Positions 21,051-29,971 of a DNA stretch of 64,000 nt are shown here, in pieces; within the stretch, counting starts at the first letter, position 1, and each line of letters starts with the position of its first letter. Both the position numbers and the translations under genes were made by a program. The DNA is from Aliidongia dinghuensis. Its GTDB lineage: Bacteria; Pseudomonadota; Alphaproteobacteria; ATCC43930; CGMCC-115725. The notes beneath the pieces are model-generated. The model was not told the origin of the DNA. It saw nothing but the letters and a program-made list of their open reading frames with translations, and did not search any database. The stretch lies in the NCBI RefSeq assembly GCF_014643535.1, contig NZ_BMJQ01000013.1, positions 1 through 64,000 on the forward strand, in the 5' to 3' direction.

Positions 21051-21066
21051 GGGGGGGGGGGGGGGG
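21051..21066. repeat. 16-base G homopolymer
   Basis: Sixteen consecutive G residues lie ten bases past the toxin stop and 14 bases from the end of the TetR gene. It is outside both genes. Such tracts slip readily and are also prone to sequencing error, so the exact length should be treated cautiously. Confidence 0.9.
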
Positions 21067-21079
21067 AGGAGCCCGCCCC

Positions 21080-21781
21080 TCACGCCCGGTCCGCGGGTAT
21101 CGCCAGAAACTCCAGCACCACTCGAGTGATGTGCTGGAGCCATCGCTCGCGCGCCGCCGGAGCCGCCAGGTTCTGCCCGAGGTAATGCGAGAACGTGTGC
21201 GTGTTCGACTGGTAGAAATAGGCGAGCGCCGTGATGGTCAGCAGCATCTCGACCGGCTCCGCATCCTGCCGGAAGCAGCCGGCCGCCTGGCCGCGCGTCA
21301 AGAGATCCTCGAGGATGCCGACCTGCGGGAACGACAGGCTCTGGATCCGCTGCGACTCGCGGACGTGGACCGCCTTATAGAGATTCTCGGTATTGAGCAG
21401 GCTGATGAATTCCGGATGCTCTAGGTAATAGGTCCAGGTGAAGGCGATGAAGCGCCGGACACCCTCGACCGGCTCGGTCGTCTCAAGGTCGAGCGCCTGC
21501 TCGGCGCCGATCAGATCGCCGTAGACCGCTTCGAGCGCCGCCCGGAACAGGCCTTCCTTGCTGCCGAAATAATAGTAAGGCATGCGCTCGTTCGTGCCGG
21601 CGCTTCGGCTGATCTTGTCGACCCGCGCGCCGCCATAGCCTTCCCGCGCGAATTCGTCGATCGCCGCTTTCAGGATTGCTGCCCGCGCCGCCTCGGAATC
21701 CCGGGGAGCCCGCTTGCGCTCCGTCGTCAATGCCGGCGGCGCGACCGCTGCGGCTGCCTCAAGCTGCTTCATGGCCGACAT
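21080..21781 (-). CDS. TetR family regulator
   Basis: This is a TetR repressor of about 233 residues. The helix-turn-helix is at about 45-75 (AILKAAIDEFAREGYGGARV, then a recognition helix region with ERMPYYYFGSKEGLFRAALE). The C-terminal ligand domain is typical of the family. ATG at 21781 has GGAGGA upstream at 11 bases; ATG at 21772 has GAGGA at eight bases and is an equally plausible start. It is divergent from the oxygenase/ABC importer operon and very likely represses it via the palindrome in the spacer. Confidence 0.88.
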   Translation of the reverse strand: MSAMKQLEAAAAVAPPALTTERKRAPRDSEAARAAILKAAIDEFAREGYGGARVDKISRSAGTNERMPYYYFGSKEGLFRAALEAVYGDLIGAEQALDLETTEPVEGVRRFIAFTWTYYLEHPEFISLLNTENLYKAVHVRESQRIQSLSFPQVGILEDLLTRGQAAGCFRQDAEPVEMLLTITALAYFYQSNTHTFSHYLGQNLAAPAARERWLQHITRVVLEFLAIPADRA

Positions 21782-21875
21782 CCTCGCTCGCTTCCTCCGC
21801 TCCCGCAAAGCCCGAACCGGATCGCTTACCCGAATATCGCCGACCGCGGTATTTTCAGCATTGCAGCGCTTTTAA

Positions 21876-21891
21876 TTAAGTGCATACTTAA
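21876..21891. promoter_or_regulatory. TTAAGT-GCAT-ACTTAA palindrome
   Basis: A perfect 6-bp inverted repeat with a four-base centre lies in the 140-base divergent spacer between the TetR gene and the oxygenase operon, 30 bases before the oxygenase ATG. It is the best candidate for the TetR operator. Confidence 0.6.
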
Positions 21892-21921
21892 CACGATCCT
21901 CAGCAACGGAGATGCGCGGCG

Positions 21922-22965
21922 ATGGCAGACCTGAACCCCGCTTTGAACGCACCGAGCCTGGCCGCGGGCCTCGCCGGTCGGCGTATTCCGTTTGAAGCCG
22001 TGCCGGTCATCGATCTGGCGCCGCTCCTCGCCGACCCGGCGCATGGGGCCACCGCGGCGGCGATCGGCGAAGCTTGCCGCACGGTCGGCTTTCTCTACGT
22101 GCGCAATCACGGCGTGCCGCAGGAGCTGGTCGACACGGTCTTCGCGCTCGGCCGACGCTTCTTCGACGAGCCGCTCGACGCGAAGATGGCGATCCACATC
22201 GCCCGCTCGCCGCATCACCGCGGCTATTTCCCGATGTTCGAGGAGAACACCGACCCGACCTTGACGGCCGACCTCAAGGAAGGGTTCGACATGGCGCTCG
22301 ACCTGCCGCCGGACGACCCGCACGTGAAGGCGGGCGTGCCGCTGCACGGGCCCAATGTCTGGCCGGAGGCGCTGCCGGACTTCCGCCCGACGCTCGAACG
22401 CTATTACGGCGAGATGCGCCAGCTCGCCGAGCGGCTGATGCGCGCCTTCGCCGTGGCGCTCGACCTTTCGCCCGACTTCTTCGCCGACAAGATCGACAAG
22501 CCGCTGGCCCAGCTGCGGCTGCTGCACTATCCGCCCCAGCAGGGGCACGTGGAGGAAAAGACGCTCGGCTGCGGCGCCCACACGGACTACGGCTGCCTCA
22601 CCATCCTGGCGCAGGACGAGGTCGGCGGGCTGCAATTGCAGAACAGCGCCGGGGAGTGGATCGCAGCACCGCCGATCCCGGGCACCTTCGTCGTCAACAT
22701 CGGCGACCAGATGGCGCGCTGGAGCAACGATGCCTTCGCCGCGACGCTGCACCGTGTCATCAACACGAGCGGGCGCGAGCGCTATTCCGTGCCGTTCTTC
22801 TTCGATCCGAACTTCGATGCGCTGGTCGAGTGCCTGCCAAGCTGCCACTCGGCCGAGCAGCCGCCGCTCTATCCGCCGATCCGCGCCGGCGAGCATCTGC
22901 TCAACCGCTTCAACGCCACGTTCGCCTACCGCAAGACGACCGAAAGCGACACCCCCGACCACTGA
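21922..22965 (+). CDS. 2-oxoglutarate/Fe(II) oxygenase, IPNS family
   Basis: This 347-residue enzyme is of the isopenicillin-N-synthase-like dioxygenase family. It has the N-terminal DIOX_N half (VPVIDLAPLLADPAHGATAA; GFLYVRNHGVPQELVD) and a double-stranded beta-helix with iron ligands His and Asp in GAHTDYGCLTILAQDE, the distal His in ATLHRVINTSG, and the 2-oxoglutarate Arg/Ser in RERYSVPFFFDP. ATG 21922 has GGAGA nine bases upstream. It heads an operon with a polyamine-type ABC importer, so it may oxidise the imported compound or a derived metabolite. That substrate link is inference. Confidence 0.9.
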   Translation: MADLNPALNAPSLAAGLAGRRIPFEAVPVIDLAPLLADPAHGATAAAIGEACRTVGFLYVRNHGVPQELVDTVFALGRRFFDEPLDAKMAIHIARSPHHRGYFPMFEENTDPTLTADLKEGFDMALDLPPDDPHVKAGVPLHGPNVWPEALPDFRPTLERYYGEMRQLAERLMRAFAVALDLSPDFFADKIDKPLAQLRLLHYPPQQGHVEEKTLGCGAHTDYGCLTILAQDEVGGLQLQNSAGEWIAAPPIPGTFVVNIGDQMARWSNDAFAATLHRVINTSGRERYSVPFFFDPNFDALVECLPSCHSAEQPPLYPPIRAGEHLLNRFNATFAYRKTTESDTPDH

Positions 22966-23008
22966 CCACCGACCACTGACCCACACCGCCAAGCCGAGGG
23001 CCGCCCCC

Positions 23009-24049
23009 ATGCTTTACATGAATCGCCGATCCGTCCTGGTTTCCTCCCTTGCGGCGCTGTCGAGCCTGGCGGTGCGGCGCACGGCCTTCGCGGCCGATGC
23101 CGGGGCCCTCACCTTCACGAGCTGGGGCGGTAGCACGCAGGACGCCCAGAAGGCCGCCTGGGCCCAGCCCTTCACGACGAGCAGCGGCTTCACGGTGAAG
23201 CAGGACGGGCCGACCGACTACGGCAAGTTCAAGAGCATGGTCGACGCCGGGGCCGTCAGCTGGGACGTGGTCGATGTCGAGGCGGATTTCGCCCATCGCG
23301 CCGCGGCGCAAGGCCTCCTGGAAAAGCTCGATTTCTCGGTGATCGACCGCAGCCGGCTCGACCCGCGCTTCGTGTTCGACTACGGCGTCGGCAGCTTCTT
23401 CTTCGCCTTCGTGCTCGCCTATAATACCCAGGCGCTGCACGGGGCGGCGCCTGCGGGCTGGGATGCGCTGTTCGATCTAAAAAAATATCCCGGCAAGCGT
23501 GCGCTCTACAAATGGCCGTCGGCCGGCGTCGTCGAGATCGCGCTGCTCGCCGACGGCGTCACCCCGGACAAGCTCTACCCGCTCGACCTCGACCGGGCGT
23601 TCCGCAAGCTCGACACGATCAAGGCCTCGATCCTGTGGTGGGGCAGCGGCGCGCAATCCCAGCAGCTGATCGCCTCCGGCGAGGCGAGCCTCGGCATGTT
23701 CTGGAACGGCCGCATTCACTATCTGGAGCAGGAAAAGGCACCGGTGGCGCCCGTGTGGAAGCAGAACCTGACCTTCTCCGACATGCTGGTGGTACCCAAG
23801 GGCACGCGCAATCGGGAAGCGGCGATGCGCTTCATCGCCGAGGCGACAAGCGCCAAGGCGCAAGCCGCCTTCGACAATGCGACCGCCTACGCGCCGATCC
23901 ATCTCGACGCCGTGCCGCTGCTCGACAAGAGCATCGCCGCGTCGAGCCCGACCTCGCACACCGACAGCCAGATCGGCCTCGATGCGCAATATTGGGCGAC
24001 AAACGGTGCTGCCATCGCCGAGCGCTGGAACGCCTGGCAGGTGGCCTGA
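23009..24049 (+). CDS. Polyamine-type ABC substrate-binding protein
   Basis: This 346-residue periplasmic binding protein of the PotD/PotF type has an N-terminal export signal MNRRSVLVSSLAALSSLAVR with paired arginines, ending near TAFAAD. The mature start LTFTSWGGSTQDAQKAAWAQ is typical of spermidine/putrescine and related binding proteins. The segment SILWWGSGAQSQQLIASGEA is a further family mark. ATG 23009 has GAGGG nine bases upstream; ATG 23018 is the other candidate. It is the first gene of a complete importer (two permeases and an ATPase follow). The ligand may be a polyamine or another cation. Confidence 0.9.
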   Translation: MLYMNRRSVLVSSLAALSSLAVRRTAFAADAGALTFTSWGGSTQDAQKAAWAQPFTTSSGFTVKQDGPTDYGKFKSMVDAGAVSWDVVDVEADFAHRAAAQGLLEKLDFSVIDRSRLDPRFVFDYGVGSFFFAFVLAYNTQALHGAAPAGWDALFDLKKYPGKRALYKWPSAGVVEIALLADGVTPDKLYPLDLDRAFRKLDTIKASILWWGSGAQSQQLIASGEASLGMFWNGRIHYLEQEKAPVAPVWKQNLTFSDMLVVPKGTRNREAAMRFIAEATSAKAQAAFDNATAYAPIHLDAVPLLDKSIAASSPTSHTDSQIGLDAQYWATNGAAIAERWNAWQVA

Positions 24050-24052
24050 GAC

Positions 24053-24916
24053 TTGGCGGGACGCGTGCGTACTGAACCTGTGCGTACTGGACGTGTGAGG
24101 AGTAGCGGCCTGCTGCTGTCCCTGCCGGCGCTCCTGTTCCTGGCGCTGTTCTTCGCGCTGCCGACCCTGCTGTTCCTCGCCCGCAGCTTCGGCGAGCCGC
24201 AATGGGGCTTCGGCAATTACGCGACACTGCTCGGCAATGCGACCTACGCCAAGGTGCTGGCCAACACGTTCCTCTTGGCCGGCATCGTGACGGTACTCTC
24301 GATCGCGATCGGCTATCCGGTCGCCTGGGCCCTAACCCTCATGCGCCAGCGCACGCGCAAACTCGTGCTCGCGATCCTGCTCCTGTCCATGTGGACGAAC
24401 TTGTTGGCCCGGACCTATGCCTGGCTCGTGCTGCTGCAGCGGTCGGGCGTCGTGAACACGCTGCTCATGCAGCTGGGTGTCATCTCCGAGCCGCTGCCGC
24501 TGGTCAATAATCTCACCGGCGTGGTGATCGGCATGACCTACATCATGCTGCCGTTCGCCGTCCTGCCGCTGCAGGCGACGCTCGCCACGATCGACCCGGT
24601 GCTGCTGCAGGCGGGCTCGGTCTGCGGCGCCCGGCCGTTCACCGTGTTCCGCCGGCTGTTGCTGCCGATGAGCCTGCCCGGCATCGCCACGGCGGCGGTC
24701 ATGATCTTCGTCATGTCGCTCGGCTACTACATCACGCCCTCGCTCCTGGGCGGCACCGGCACCATGATGGTGGCGGAGCTGATCGCGGAGCAGATCCAGT
24801 CGTTCCTGAACTGGGGCCTGGGCAGCGCTGCGGCCCTGGTGCTCCTGACCGCGGCACTCCTGCTCTATCTGGGCTTCGCAGCCACGGTCGAACGGCGTGC
24901 GGTGATTACGGAGTGA
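24053..24916 (+). CDS. ABC permease, PotB type
   Basis: This protein of about 283-287 residues has six membrane helices. The EAA loop reads GARPFTVFRRLLLPMSLPGI, followed by GYYITPSLLGGTGTMMVAEL, typical of PotB/PotH permeases. The start is unclear: TTG at 24053, three bases after the previous stop, or GTG at 24065. The first codons consist of a 15-bp duplication (VRTEP VRTGR). It pairs with the next permease to form the membrane channel of the importer. Confidence 0.9.
   Translation: MAGRVRTEPVRTGRVRSSGLLLSLPALLFLALFFALPTLLFLARSFGEPQWGFGNYATLLGNATYAKVLANTFLLAGIVTVLSIAIGYPVAWALTLMRQRTRKLVLAILLLSMWTNLLARTYAWLVLLQRSGVVNTLLMQLGVISEPLPLVNNLTGVVIGMTYIMLPFAVLPLQATLATIDPVLLQAGSVCGARPFTVFRRLLLPMSLPGIATAAVMIFVMSLGYYITPSLLGGTGTMMVAELIAEQIQSFLNWGLGSAAALVLLTAALLLYLGFAATVERRAVITE
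24061..24096. repeat. 15-bp duplication at start of PotB-type permease
   Basis: GTGCGTACTGAACCT and GTGCGTACTGGACGT (from 24065 and 24080) are adjacent near-identical units, in frame, encoding VRTEP and VRTGR at the permease N-terminus. They multiply the possible GTG start codons. Confidence 0.8.
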
Positions 24917-24944
24917 GGCCGATAGTGAGCAAGCGAGGCCGATC

Positions 24945-25742
24945 ATGCTGCTGAGCCCGACCGGCATGGGCTGGGGCCGTTCGGCGCTGGCACTCTGGAC
25001 GGCGCTGGTCTCCGCCGTCCTGCTGCTGCCGATCCTGTTCGTCGTGGCGCTGTCGTTCGACGGCTCGCGCTGGCTCGCCTTTCCGCCGCCGACCTGGACC
25101 GTGCGCTGGTACAGCCAAGTGCTGGCCGATCCGGAATGGCTGGCCGCGGCCGGGCACAGCCTCGCGATCGCGACGATGGTCATGGTCGCCTCGGTCTTGC
25201 TGGGCGTGCCGGCGGCCTTCGCCATCGTGCGCGGCCATCGCAGCGGGCGCGCCGCCATCCGCGGCTTTCTCATGATGCCCATGGTGATGCCGGTGATCGT
25301 CATCGGCGTGGCGCTCTATGCCGTGTTCCTGCGCCTGCACCTGACCGGCGGCTATCTGGGTTTCGTGCTGGCCCATCTGGTGCTGGCCCTGCCCTTCACC
25401 ATCCTGTCGGTCGCCAATGCGCTCGCAGGATTCGATCGGGCGATCGAGCGCGCGGCCGTGATCTGCGGCGCTTCGCCGGTCGTGGCCGTGCTGCGGGTGA
25501 CCCTGCCGTCGATCGCGCCCGGCATCCTGGCTGGCGCGCTCTTCGCCTTTCTCACATCCTGGGACGAGGTGGTCGTGAGTATTTTCATGGCGAATGCGGA
25601 TCTGCAGACCTTGCCCGTTCGGGTCTGGGCGGCGCTCAGGCTCGATCTCAGCCCAGCCGTGGCCGCGGTCGCGACCCTGCTGCTCGCCGTCTCGCTCGCC
25701 ATCCTGGCGGGCCTCGCTTTCATCGGACGGCGCCGCGCATGA
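24945..25742 (+). CDS. ABC permease, PotC type
   Basis: This 265-residue permease has six membrane helices. The EAA loop is GASPVVAVLRVTLPSIAPGI, followed by AFLTSWDEVVVSIFMANADL, the PotC/PotI pattern. ATG 24945 has GAGG seven bases upstream. The stop overlaps the ATPase start by four bases (ATGA). The degenerate permease pieces near 7.0-7.4 kb belong to the same superfamily but are not a copy of this gene. Confidence 0.92.
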   Translation: MLLSPTGMGWGRSALALWTALVSAVLLLPILFVVALSFDGSRWLAFPPPTWTVRWYSQVLADPEWLAAAGHSLAIATMVMVASVLLGVPAAFAIVRGHRSGRAAIRGFLMMPMVMPVIVIGVALYAVFLRLHLTGGYLGFVLAHLVLALPFTILSVANALAGFDRAIERAAVICGASPVVAVLRVTLPSIAPGILAGALFAFLTSWDEVVVSIFMANADLQTLPVRVWAALRLDLSPAVAAVATLLLAVSLAILAGLAFIGRRRA

Positions 25743-26833
25743 ACCGGTCGGCTACCGCAAGCCTGCAGCTCAAGGGCCTCTCGAAACATTATGGGCCGGT
25801 CGCCGCAGTCGAGGACGTGAACCTCACCATCGAAGGCGGCGAGCTCGTGACCTTCCTCGGCGCCAGCGGCTCCGGCAAGAGCACGACGCTGTTCATGATT
25901 GCCGGGCTGGAGGCTCCCACCAGCGGCGAGATCCTCTTGGGTGGCCGATCCCTGCAAGCGATACCGCCGCACCGCCGCAATATCGGCATGGTGTTCCAGC
26001 GCTATTCGTTGTTCCCGCGCATGACGGTCGCCGAGAACATCGCCTTTCCGCTGCAGGTTCGACGCCTGCCTAAGGCGGAGATCGCAGCGCGCGTCGCGCG
26101 GGCACTCGACCTGGTGCAGCTGGGCGGCATGGCGGACCGGCGGCCCATGACGCTGTCGGGCGGCCAGCAGCAACGGGTGGCGGTCGCTCGCGCGCTCGTC
26201 TACGAGCCGCCGCTCCTGCTGATGGACGAGCCCTTGGGCGCGCTCGACAAGAGCCTGCGCGAGGAAATCCAGGTCGAGCTCAAGGAGCTCCATCGCCGGC
26301 TCGACGTCACCATCCTGTTCGTCACCCACGACCAGGACGAGGCGCTGCGCTTGAGCGACCGGATCGCCGTGTTCGGCGCCGGCCGCATCGCGCAGTTCGG
26401 CTCGCCCAATGAGCTTTACCACCAGCCGGCCAGCCGCTTCGTCGCAGGCTTCTTCGGCAATGCCAATTTTCTTGCCGTGACGGGCGAGGTCGGCGCGCCC
26501 GGCCTCGTGCGGAGCCGCACGGGTTGCGTGTTGAAGGCTGCCCCCAATGGCAAGCTGTCCACCCGGTCACTCCGCCTGATGGTGCGGCCGCATGAAGTGC
26601 GGGTCGCCGCGCAAACGGACGCGTGCAATGGCGAGAACCGGCTGGCCGGCGAGATCCGCGACCTGGTGTTCATGGGCGACCATAGTGTCGTGACCGTAGA
26701 CCTGCCCGAGGAAGGGGCCGTCTGGACCACCGTGCAGCGCTCAGGCTCAACGAGTGCGAGCCCGCTCGCCCGCGGCATGCGCGTGGCACTCGCCTGGCCG
26801 ATCGAGCGCACGCATCTGTTCGCCGAGGATTGA
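25739..26833 (+). CDS. ABC ATPase, PotA type
   Basis: This 364-residue ATPase energises the importer. Walker A is GASGSGKST near residue 44, the Q loop is FQRYSLFPRMTV, the signature LSGGQQQRVAVARAL, Walker B LLLMDEPLGALD, and the switch His is in FVTHDQDEAL. A C-terminal TOBE-like domain (VRPHEVRVA; MGDHSVVTVDLPE) follows. ATG 25739 overlaps the permease stop. The operon ends here; the next gene is convergent, 11 bases away. Confidence 0.95.
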   Translation: MNRSATASLQLKGLSKHYGPVAAVEDVNLTIEGGELVTFLGASGSGKSTTLFMIAGLEAPTSGEILLGGRSLQAIPPHRRNIGMVFQRYSLFPRMTVAENIAFPLQVRRLPKAEIAARVARALDLVQLGGMADRRPMTLSGGQQQRVAVARALVYEPPLLLMDEPLGALDKSLREEIQVELKELHRRLDVTILFVTHDQDEALRLSDRIAVFGAGRIAQFGSPNELYHQPASRFVAGFFGNANFLAVTGEVGAPGLVRSRTGCVLKAAPNGKLSTRSLRLMVRPHEVRVAAQTDACNGENRLAGEIRDLVFMGDHSVVTVDLPEEGAVWTTVQRSGSTSASPLARGMRVALAWPIERTHLFAED

Positions 26834-26844
26834 GTCTGCTTGCC

Positions 26845-27447
26845 TCAGTCGACCGAGAAATGGGCTTCAGTCGGCAGGTGGCCGACACCGTTGATCGGCA
26901 GGATGTCCTGCGGGCACGCGCTGAACGCGATCACCAGGTCCATCTCCGCCCGGAGCGCCACGTAGCTGCCCGCTGTCGAGACCGGCGGCTCGAACGACAG
27001 GCTGCCATCGGCATGGACCGGGATGTTCATGAACAGATTGAGCGGGCACGGCGTCTCCGGCGCCGCGAGGCCGAGCTCGCCCATCGCCGCCTGGAGATTG
27101 TCCGTGCAATTGTCGTGGTAGCCCTCGACGCCCAGGAACTTGTAGCGGTAGCGGTCGCAGGCGCTGATGATCGTGTCGTGGACGCCGCCCGACGTATCCT
27201 CGATGAAGGTCAGGATCGGCCGCCGCTTGTTGGTCAGCATCGCGTCGCCCACGGCAGGCATGATCTTCATGATGTGCGGCCGCGTGTGCTCCATCGACAT
27301 GAATTCGTTCAGGTCGTCCGCATTGAACGCCCAGGTGTCGACCACCTGGTCGCCGTGGGTGTTGATGACCTTGACGATCTGCCCCTGCTTGACGCGAGCG
27401 GCCTTGCCGCGGCGGGCGGGAATGGTGACGAGAGCCGGATCGGACAT
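26845..27447 (-). CDS. DUF1989 (urea-carboxylase-associated) protein, short form
   Basis: This 200-residue DUF1989 protein has the family core INTHGDQVVDTWAFNADDLN near the N-terminus, SACDRYRYKFLGVEGYHDNC in the middle and FSACPQDILPINGVGHLPTE at the C-terminus, with the Cys residues used for metal binding. Relatives include urea-amidolyase-associated proteins and the carboxyguanidine deiminase subunits of guanidine degradation. No urea or guanidine carboxylase is in the window. ATG 27447 has GGAG nine bases upstream. A second, longer DUF1989 gene lies at 29.0-29.9 kb. Confidence 0.85.
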   Translation of the reverse strand: MSDPALVTIPARRGKAARVKQGQIVKVINTHGDQVVDTWAFNADDLNEFMSMEHTRPHIMKIMPAVGDAMLTNKRRPILTFIEDTSGGVHDTIISACDRYRYKFLGVEGYHDNCTDNLQAAMGELGLAAPETPCPLNLFMNIPVHADGSLSFEPPVSTAGSYVALRAEMDLVIAFSACPQDILPINGVGHLPTEAHFSVD

Positions 27448-27499
27448 GAGGATGCTCCGTTTCCTGATCGAGGACGCTCAGCGGACCGCCATATTATAA

Positions 27500-27516
27500 T
27501 TGAGGAAATTTCTCAA
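27500..27516. promoter_or_regulatory. TTGAG/CTCAA inverted repeat before DUF1989 gene
   Basis: TTGAG-GAAATTT-CTCAA forms a 17-bp near-palindrome in an AT-rich patch about 55 bases upstream of the DUF1989 start, close to TATTATAAT. It may be an operator over the promoter. Confidence 0.4.
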
Positions 27517-27523
27517 ACGCGAT

Positions 27524-27552
27524 TGGGCGGAACCGAAGATCGGTTCCGCCCA
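27524..27552 (-). terminator. 13-bp hairpin terminator after VOC gene
   Basis: TGGGCGGAACCGA / TCGGTTCCGCCCA is a perfect 13-bp stem with a three-base loop, 42 bases past the VOC stop. In minus direction ATCGCGTTTGAGAAATTT follows, giving an interrupted T tract. Confidence 0.7.
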
Positions 27553-27594
27553 CGTTAGAGACAGCCAGCCGGGATAGCGATCCGGCGGGGATTG

Positions 27595-28023
27595 TTATTT
27601 CGCGAACAGCTGCGAAACATCCGCGAAGGCCTTGAACTCGAGCGCGTTGCCGGCCGGGTCGAGGAAGAACATCGTCGCCTGTTCGCCGACCTGGCCCTTG
27701 AAGCGGATATAGGGCTCGATCACGAAGCGCACGGCGGCGCCCTTGAGCCGCTCGGCCAGCGCATGCCACTCATCCATCGGCAGCACCACGCCGAAATGCG
27801 GCACCGGCACGTCGTGCCCGTCGACCGGATTGTGGTGGGCCGCGTCCGCCGCCTCCGCCGGCGCCTTGTAATGGGCGACGATCTGGTGGCCGAACAGGTC
27901 GAAATCGATCCAGGTGTCGGCGCTGCGGCCTTCAGGGCAGCCGAGCACCGTGCCGTAGAAATGCCGGGCCGCGGCCAGATCATCGACCGGAAAGGCAATA
28001 TGGAAGGGGCTGAGCGCGCTCAT
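27595..28023 (-). CDS. VOC superfamily (glyoxalase-fold) protein
   Basis: This 142-residue protein has paired beta-alpha-beta-beta-beta modules: [20 protein letters not shown] at the N-terminus with the first metal His, [20 protein letters not shown] with a second, and [18 protein letters not shown] at the C-terminus with the final Glu. It may be an isomerase, lyase or dioxygenase-like enzyme; the reaction cannot be told. The frame extends 32 codons upstream, but ATG at 28023 gives the standard N-terminus and has GAGG upstream. It is divergent from a LysR regulator, 107 bases away. Confidence 0.85.
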   Translation of the reverse strand: MSALSPFHIAFPVDDLAAARHFYGTVLGCPEGRSADTWIDFDLFGHQIVAHYKAPAEAADAAHHNPVDGHDVPVPHFGVVLPMDEWHALAERLKGAAVRFVIEPYIRFKGQVGEQATMFFLDPAGNALEFKAFADVSQLFAK

Positions 28024-28130
28024 GGGTCCTCTGGATAGCTTGCTGCGATGCACAAGTAAGGCGGCATCGCCAGCCGATTGACAAACGAGATATACGTTCA
28101 CATCATGACTTTTTCTCATGGATTGAACGC

Positions 28131-29030
28131 ATGGACCCGGGCCGACTGCCCTCGCTCAATGCCGTACGAAGCTTCGCCGTCGCGGGCCGGCTGTTGAGCT
28201 TCACGGCTGCAGCCCATGAGCTGAACGTGACCCAAGGGGCGGTAAGCCGCATGGTCCAGTCGCTCGAGACGGAGCTCGGCGTACAGTTGTTCGAGCGGCA
28301 CGGTCGGGCGATCGGCCTGACGCCGGCCGGTGCCGCCTATCATCGCGAGATCACGGAAGCGCTCGCCCGCATTGCCGCCGCCACGAGCGACGCGCGCGGC
28401 TTCGAGAGGGCCGGCGTCCTGTCCCTGAGCGCGCTGCCGACACTCGCGATGCGCTGGCTCGTGCCGCGGCTCCCATCGTTCCAGCGTGCGCATCCCGACA
28501 TCCAGGTCGACCTCGCCGCGGGCGACGGGCCGGTCGATTTCGCGACCGACCGGGTCGACATGGCGATCCGCCACGGCCTGCCGCCCTGGCCCGCCGCGGC
28601 AGCGGCACGATTGATGACGGAAGAGGTCGGCGTCGTCTGCGCGCCGCACCTGTCGGGCGCCCAAGATGTAACAGGACCGGCCGATCTCGCGGGCCGGGCG
28701 CTGCTGCAGCACACGACCCGCCGGGACGGCTGGCGACGCTATTTCGGACATTTCGGCGTGCCGGCGCCCGACCTTGCCCAGGCGCCGGCCTTCGAGCATC
28801 TGTTCATGCTTGCCGAGGCAGCGGCATCCGGCATGGGCTTCGCGCTCATGCCGCTGTTCCTCGTCCGGACGGAACTCGCGGCCGGCCGGCTGATCCAGCC
28901 GATCGCCGAGACCGTCCGGCCCGACACCGCCTATTACATCCTGCATCGGCCGGGGGCCGACCGCGCCCGCAAGGTTCGGCTGTTCAAGACCTGGCTGCTG
29001 CGCCAGGCGGCAGAGGCGGTTCCCCGCTGA
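28131..29030 (+). CDS. LysR-type regulator, GcvA-like
   Basis: This 299-residue LysR regulator has a winged helix [20 protein letters not shown] followed by [20 protein letters not shown], which is the GcvA/AmpR-type start. The effector domain follows, with [20 protein letters not shown] and [15 protein letters not shown]. It is divergent from the VOC gene and probably controls it. Its end lies three bases from the convergent DUF1989 gene, so transcripts must overlap there. Confidence 0.92.
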   Translation: MDPGRLPSLNAVRSFAVAGRLLSFTAAAHELNVTQGAVSRMVQSLETELGVQLFERHGRAIGLTPAGAAYHREITEALARIAAATSDARGFERAGVLSLSALPTLAMRWLVPRLPSFQRAHPDIQVDLAAGDGPVDFATDRVDMAIRHGLPPWPAAAAARLMTEEVGVVCAPHLSGAQDVTGPADLAGRALLQHTTRRDGWRRYFGHFGVPAPDLAQAPAFEHLFMLAEAAASGMGFALMPLFLVRTELAAGRLIQPIAETVRPDTAYYILHRPGADRARKVRLFKTWLLRQAAEAVPR

Positions 29031-29033
29031 CCG

Positions 29034-29894
29034 TCAGCGCCCGTGGCTGCCGCTGTAGGCGTTGCGCGCGGGCGAGTGCCAGCCCGCCGGAGCTGCCTTA
29101 GGGCGATAGACCTCGACCAGCAGCGGATGGCATTGGGCGACGTCGCTCGAATGCTTCGAGCCGCAATCGCCGCCCGGACAGGCCGAGAGCGCACCCAAGA
29201 GATTGATCTCGGCGAAGAACTCGAGGAAGTCGCCCGGGCGCACCGGCGTCGTCTTCATGAAATACTGGCCGGTGTCGCGCGTGAAACCGGTGCACATGAA
29301 CACGTTCAACACGTCGTGCACATGGGGCTCGGCGTGACGGAGCGTGTCGTGGGACGCATCGGCGAAGGCGCGGGTCAGGTTCGAATGGCAGCAGTAATGA
29401 TACTCGCTGCCCTGCAGCAGCATGTTGGTATAGGGGTCGCAGCGCGTGCCGATCACGTCATGGACGGCCCCGCCGAATTCGTCGAACCCGTACCAGTCGA
29501 GCGTATCCTCCGTGATCGTCGCCATGGGCCGGAGATACGGCAGGTTCGACCAGAGCCGGTCGCCGGTCGAGACATGCGTGCCGTGCAGCGCCCGCGTCTT
29601 GCCCGAGAAGAAGCGTTCGCTCGTATCGTCGGCATTCCAGAGATTGAGATCGCCGACCTGCGGGCCTTCGACGCTGACGATCCGGAAGAAATGCCCCGCC
29701 GGGACCGTGAAGCTGCGCGCGTCGCGCGCCGGCACGACCACCTCGTCAATCTTGGTCCAGCCGGTGCGGGCCGCCCGATAGCCGGCGACATCGGCCGCGG
29801 GCAGCGTCTCGATCGGATAGCAGATCACCGGTGCCACGCCCTTGCGCGCGGCCGCGTCCGGCGGAGCGACGGTTTCAGGATGCTGCGGCTTCAT
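29034..29894 (-). CDS. DUF1989 protein, long form
   Basis: This 286-residue member of the urea-carboxylase-associated family is longer than the other copy in this window. Marks are FRIVSVEGPQVGDLNLWNAD, LWSNLPYLRPMATITEDTLD, YHYCCHSNLTRAFADAS and the C-terminal SACPGGDCGSKHSSDVAQCH. The extra cysteines suggest metal binding. ATG 29894 is chosen; the frame upstream has no support. It is downstream of the oxygenase and superoxide dismutase genes on the same strand, possibly one transcription unit. Substrate unknown. Confidence 0.82.
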   Translation of the reverse strand: MKPQHPETVAPPDAAARKGVAPVICYPIETLPAADVAGYRAARTGWTKIDEVVVPARDARSFTVPAGHFFRIVSVEGPQVGDLNLWNADDTSERFFSGKTRALHGTHVSTGDRLWSNLPYLRPMATITEDTLDWYGFDEFGGAVHDVIGTRCDPYTNMLLQGSEYHYCCHSNLTRAFADASHDTLRHAEPHVHDVLNVFMCTGFTRDTGQYFMKTTPVRPGDFLEFFAEINLLGALSACPGGDCGSKHSSDVAQCHPLLVEVYRPKAAPAGWHSPARNAYSGSHGR

Positions 29895-29971
29895 GGGCGG
29901 TATTTCTTCCCTCTCGCTGTTCCGGCTGACGATCGACCAGTAGCCCATCGGTCGCGGGATTGACAGGCCGA

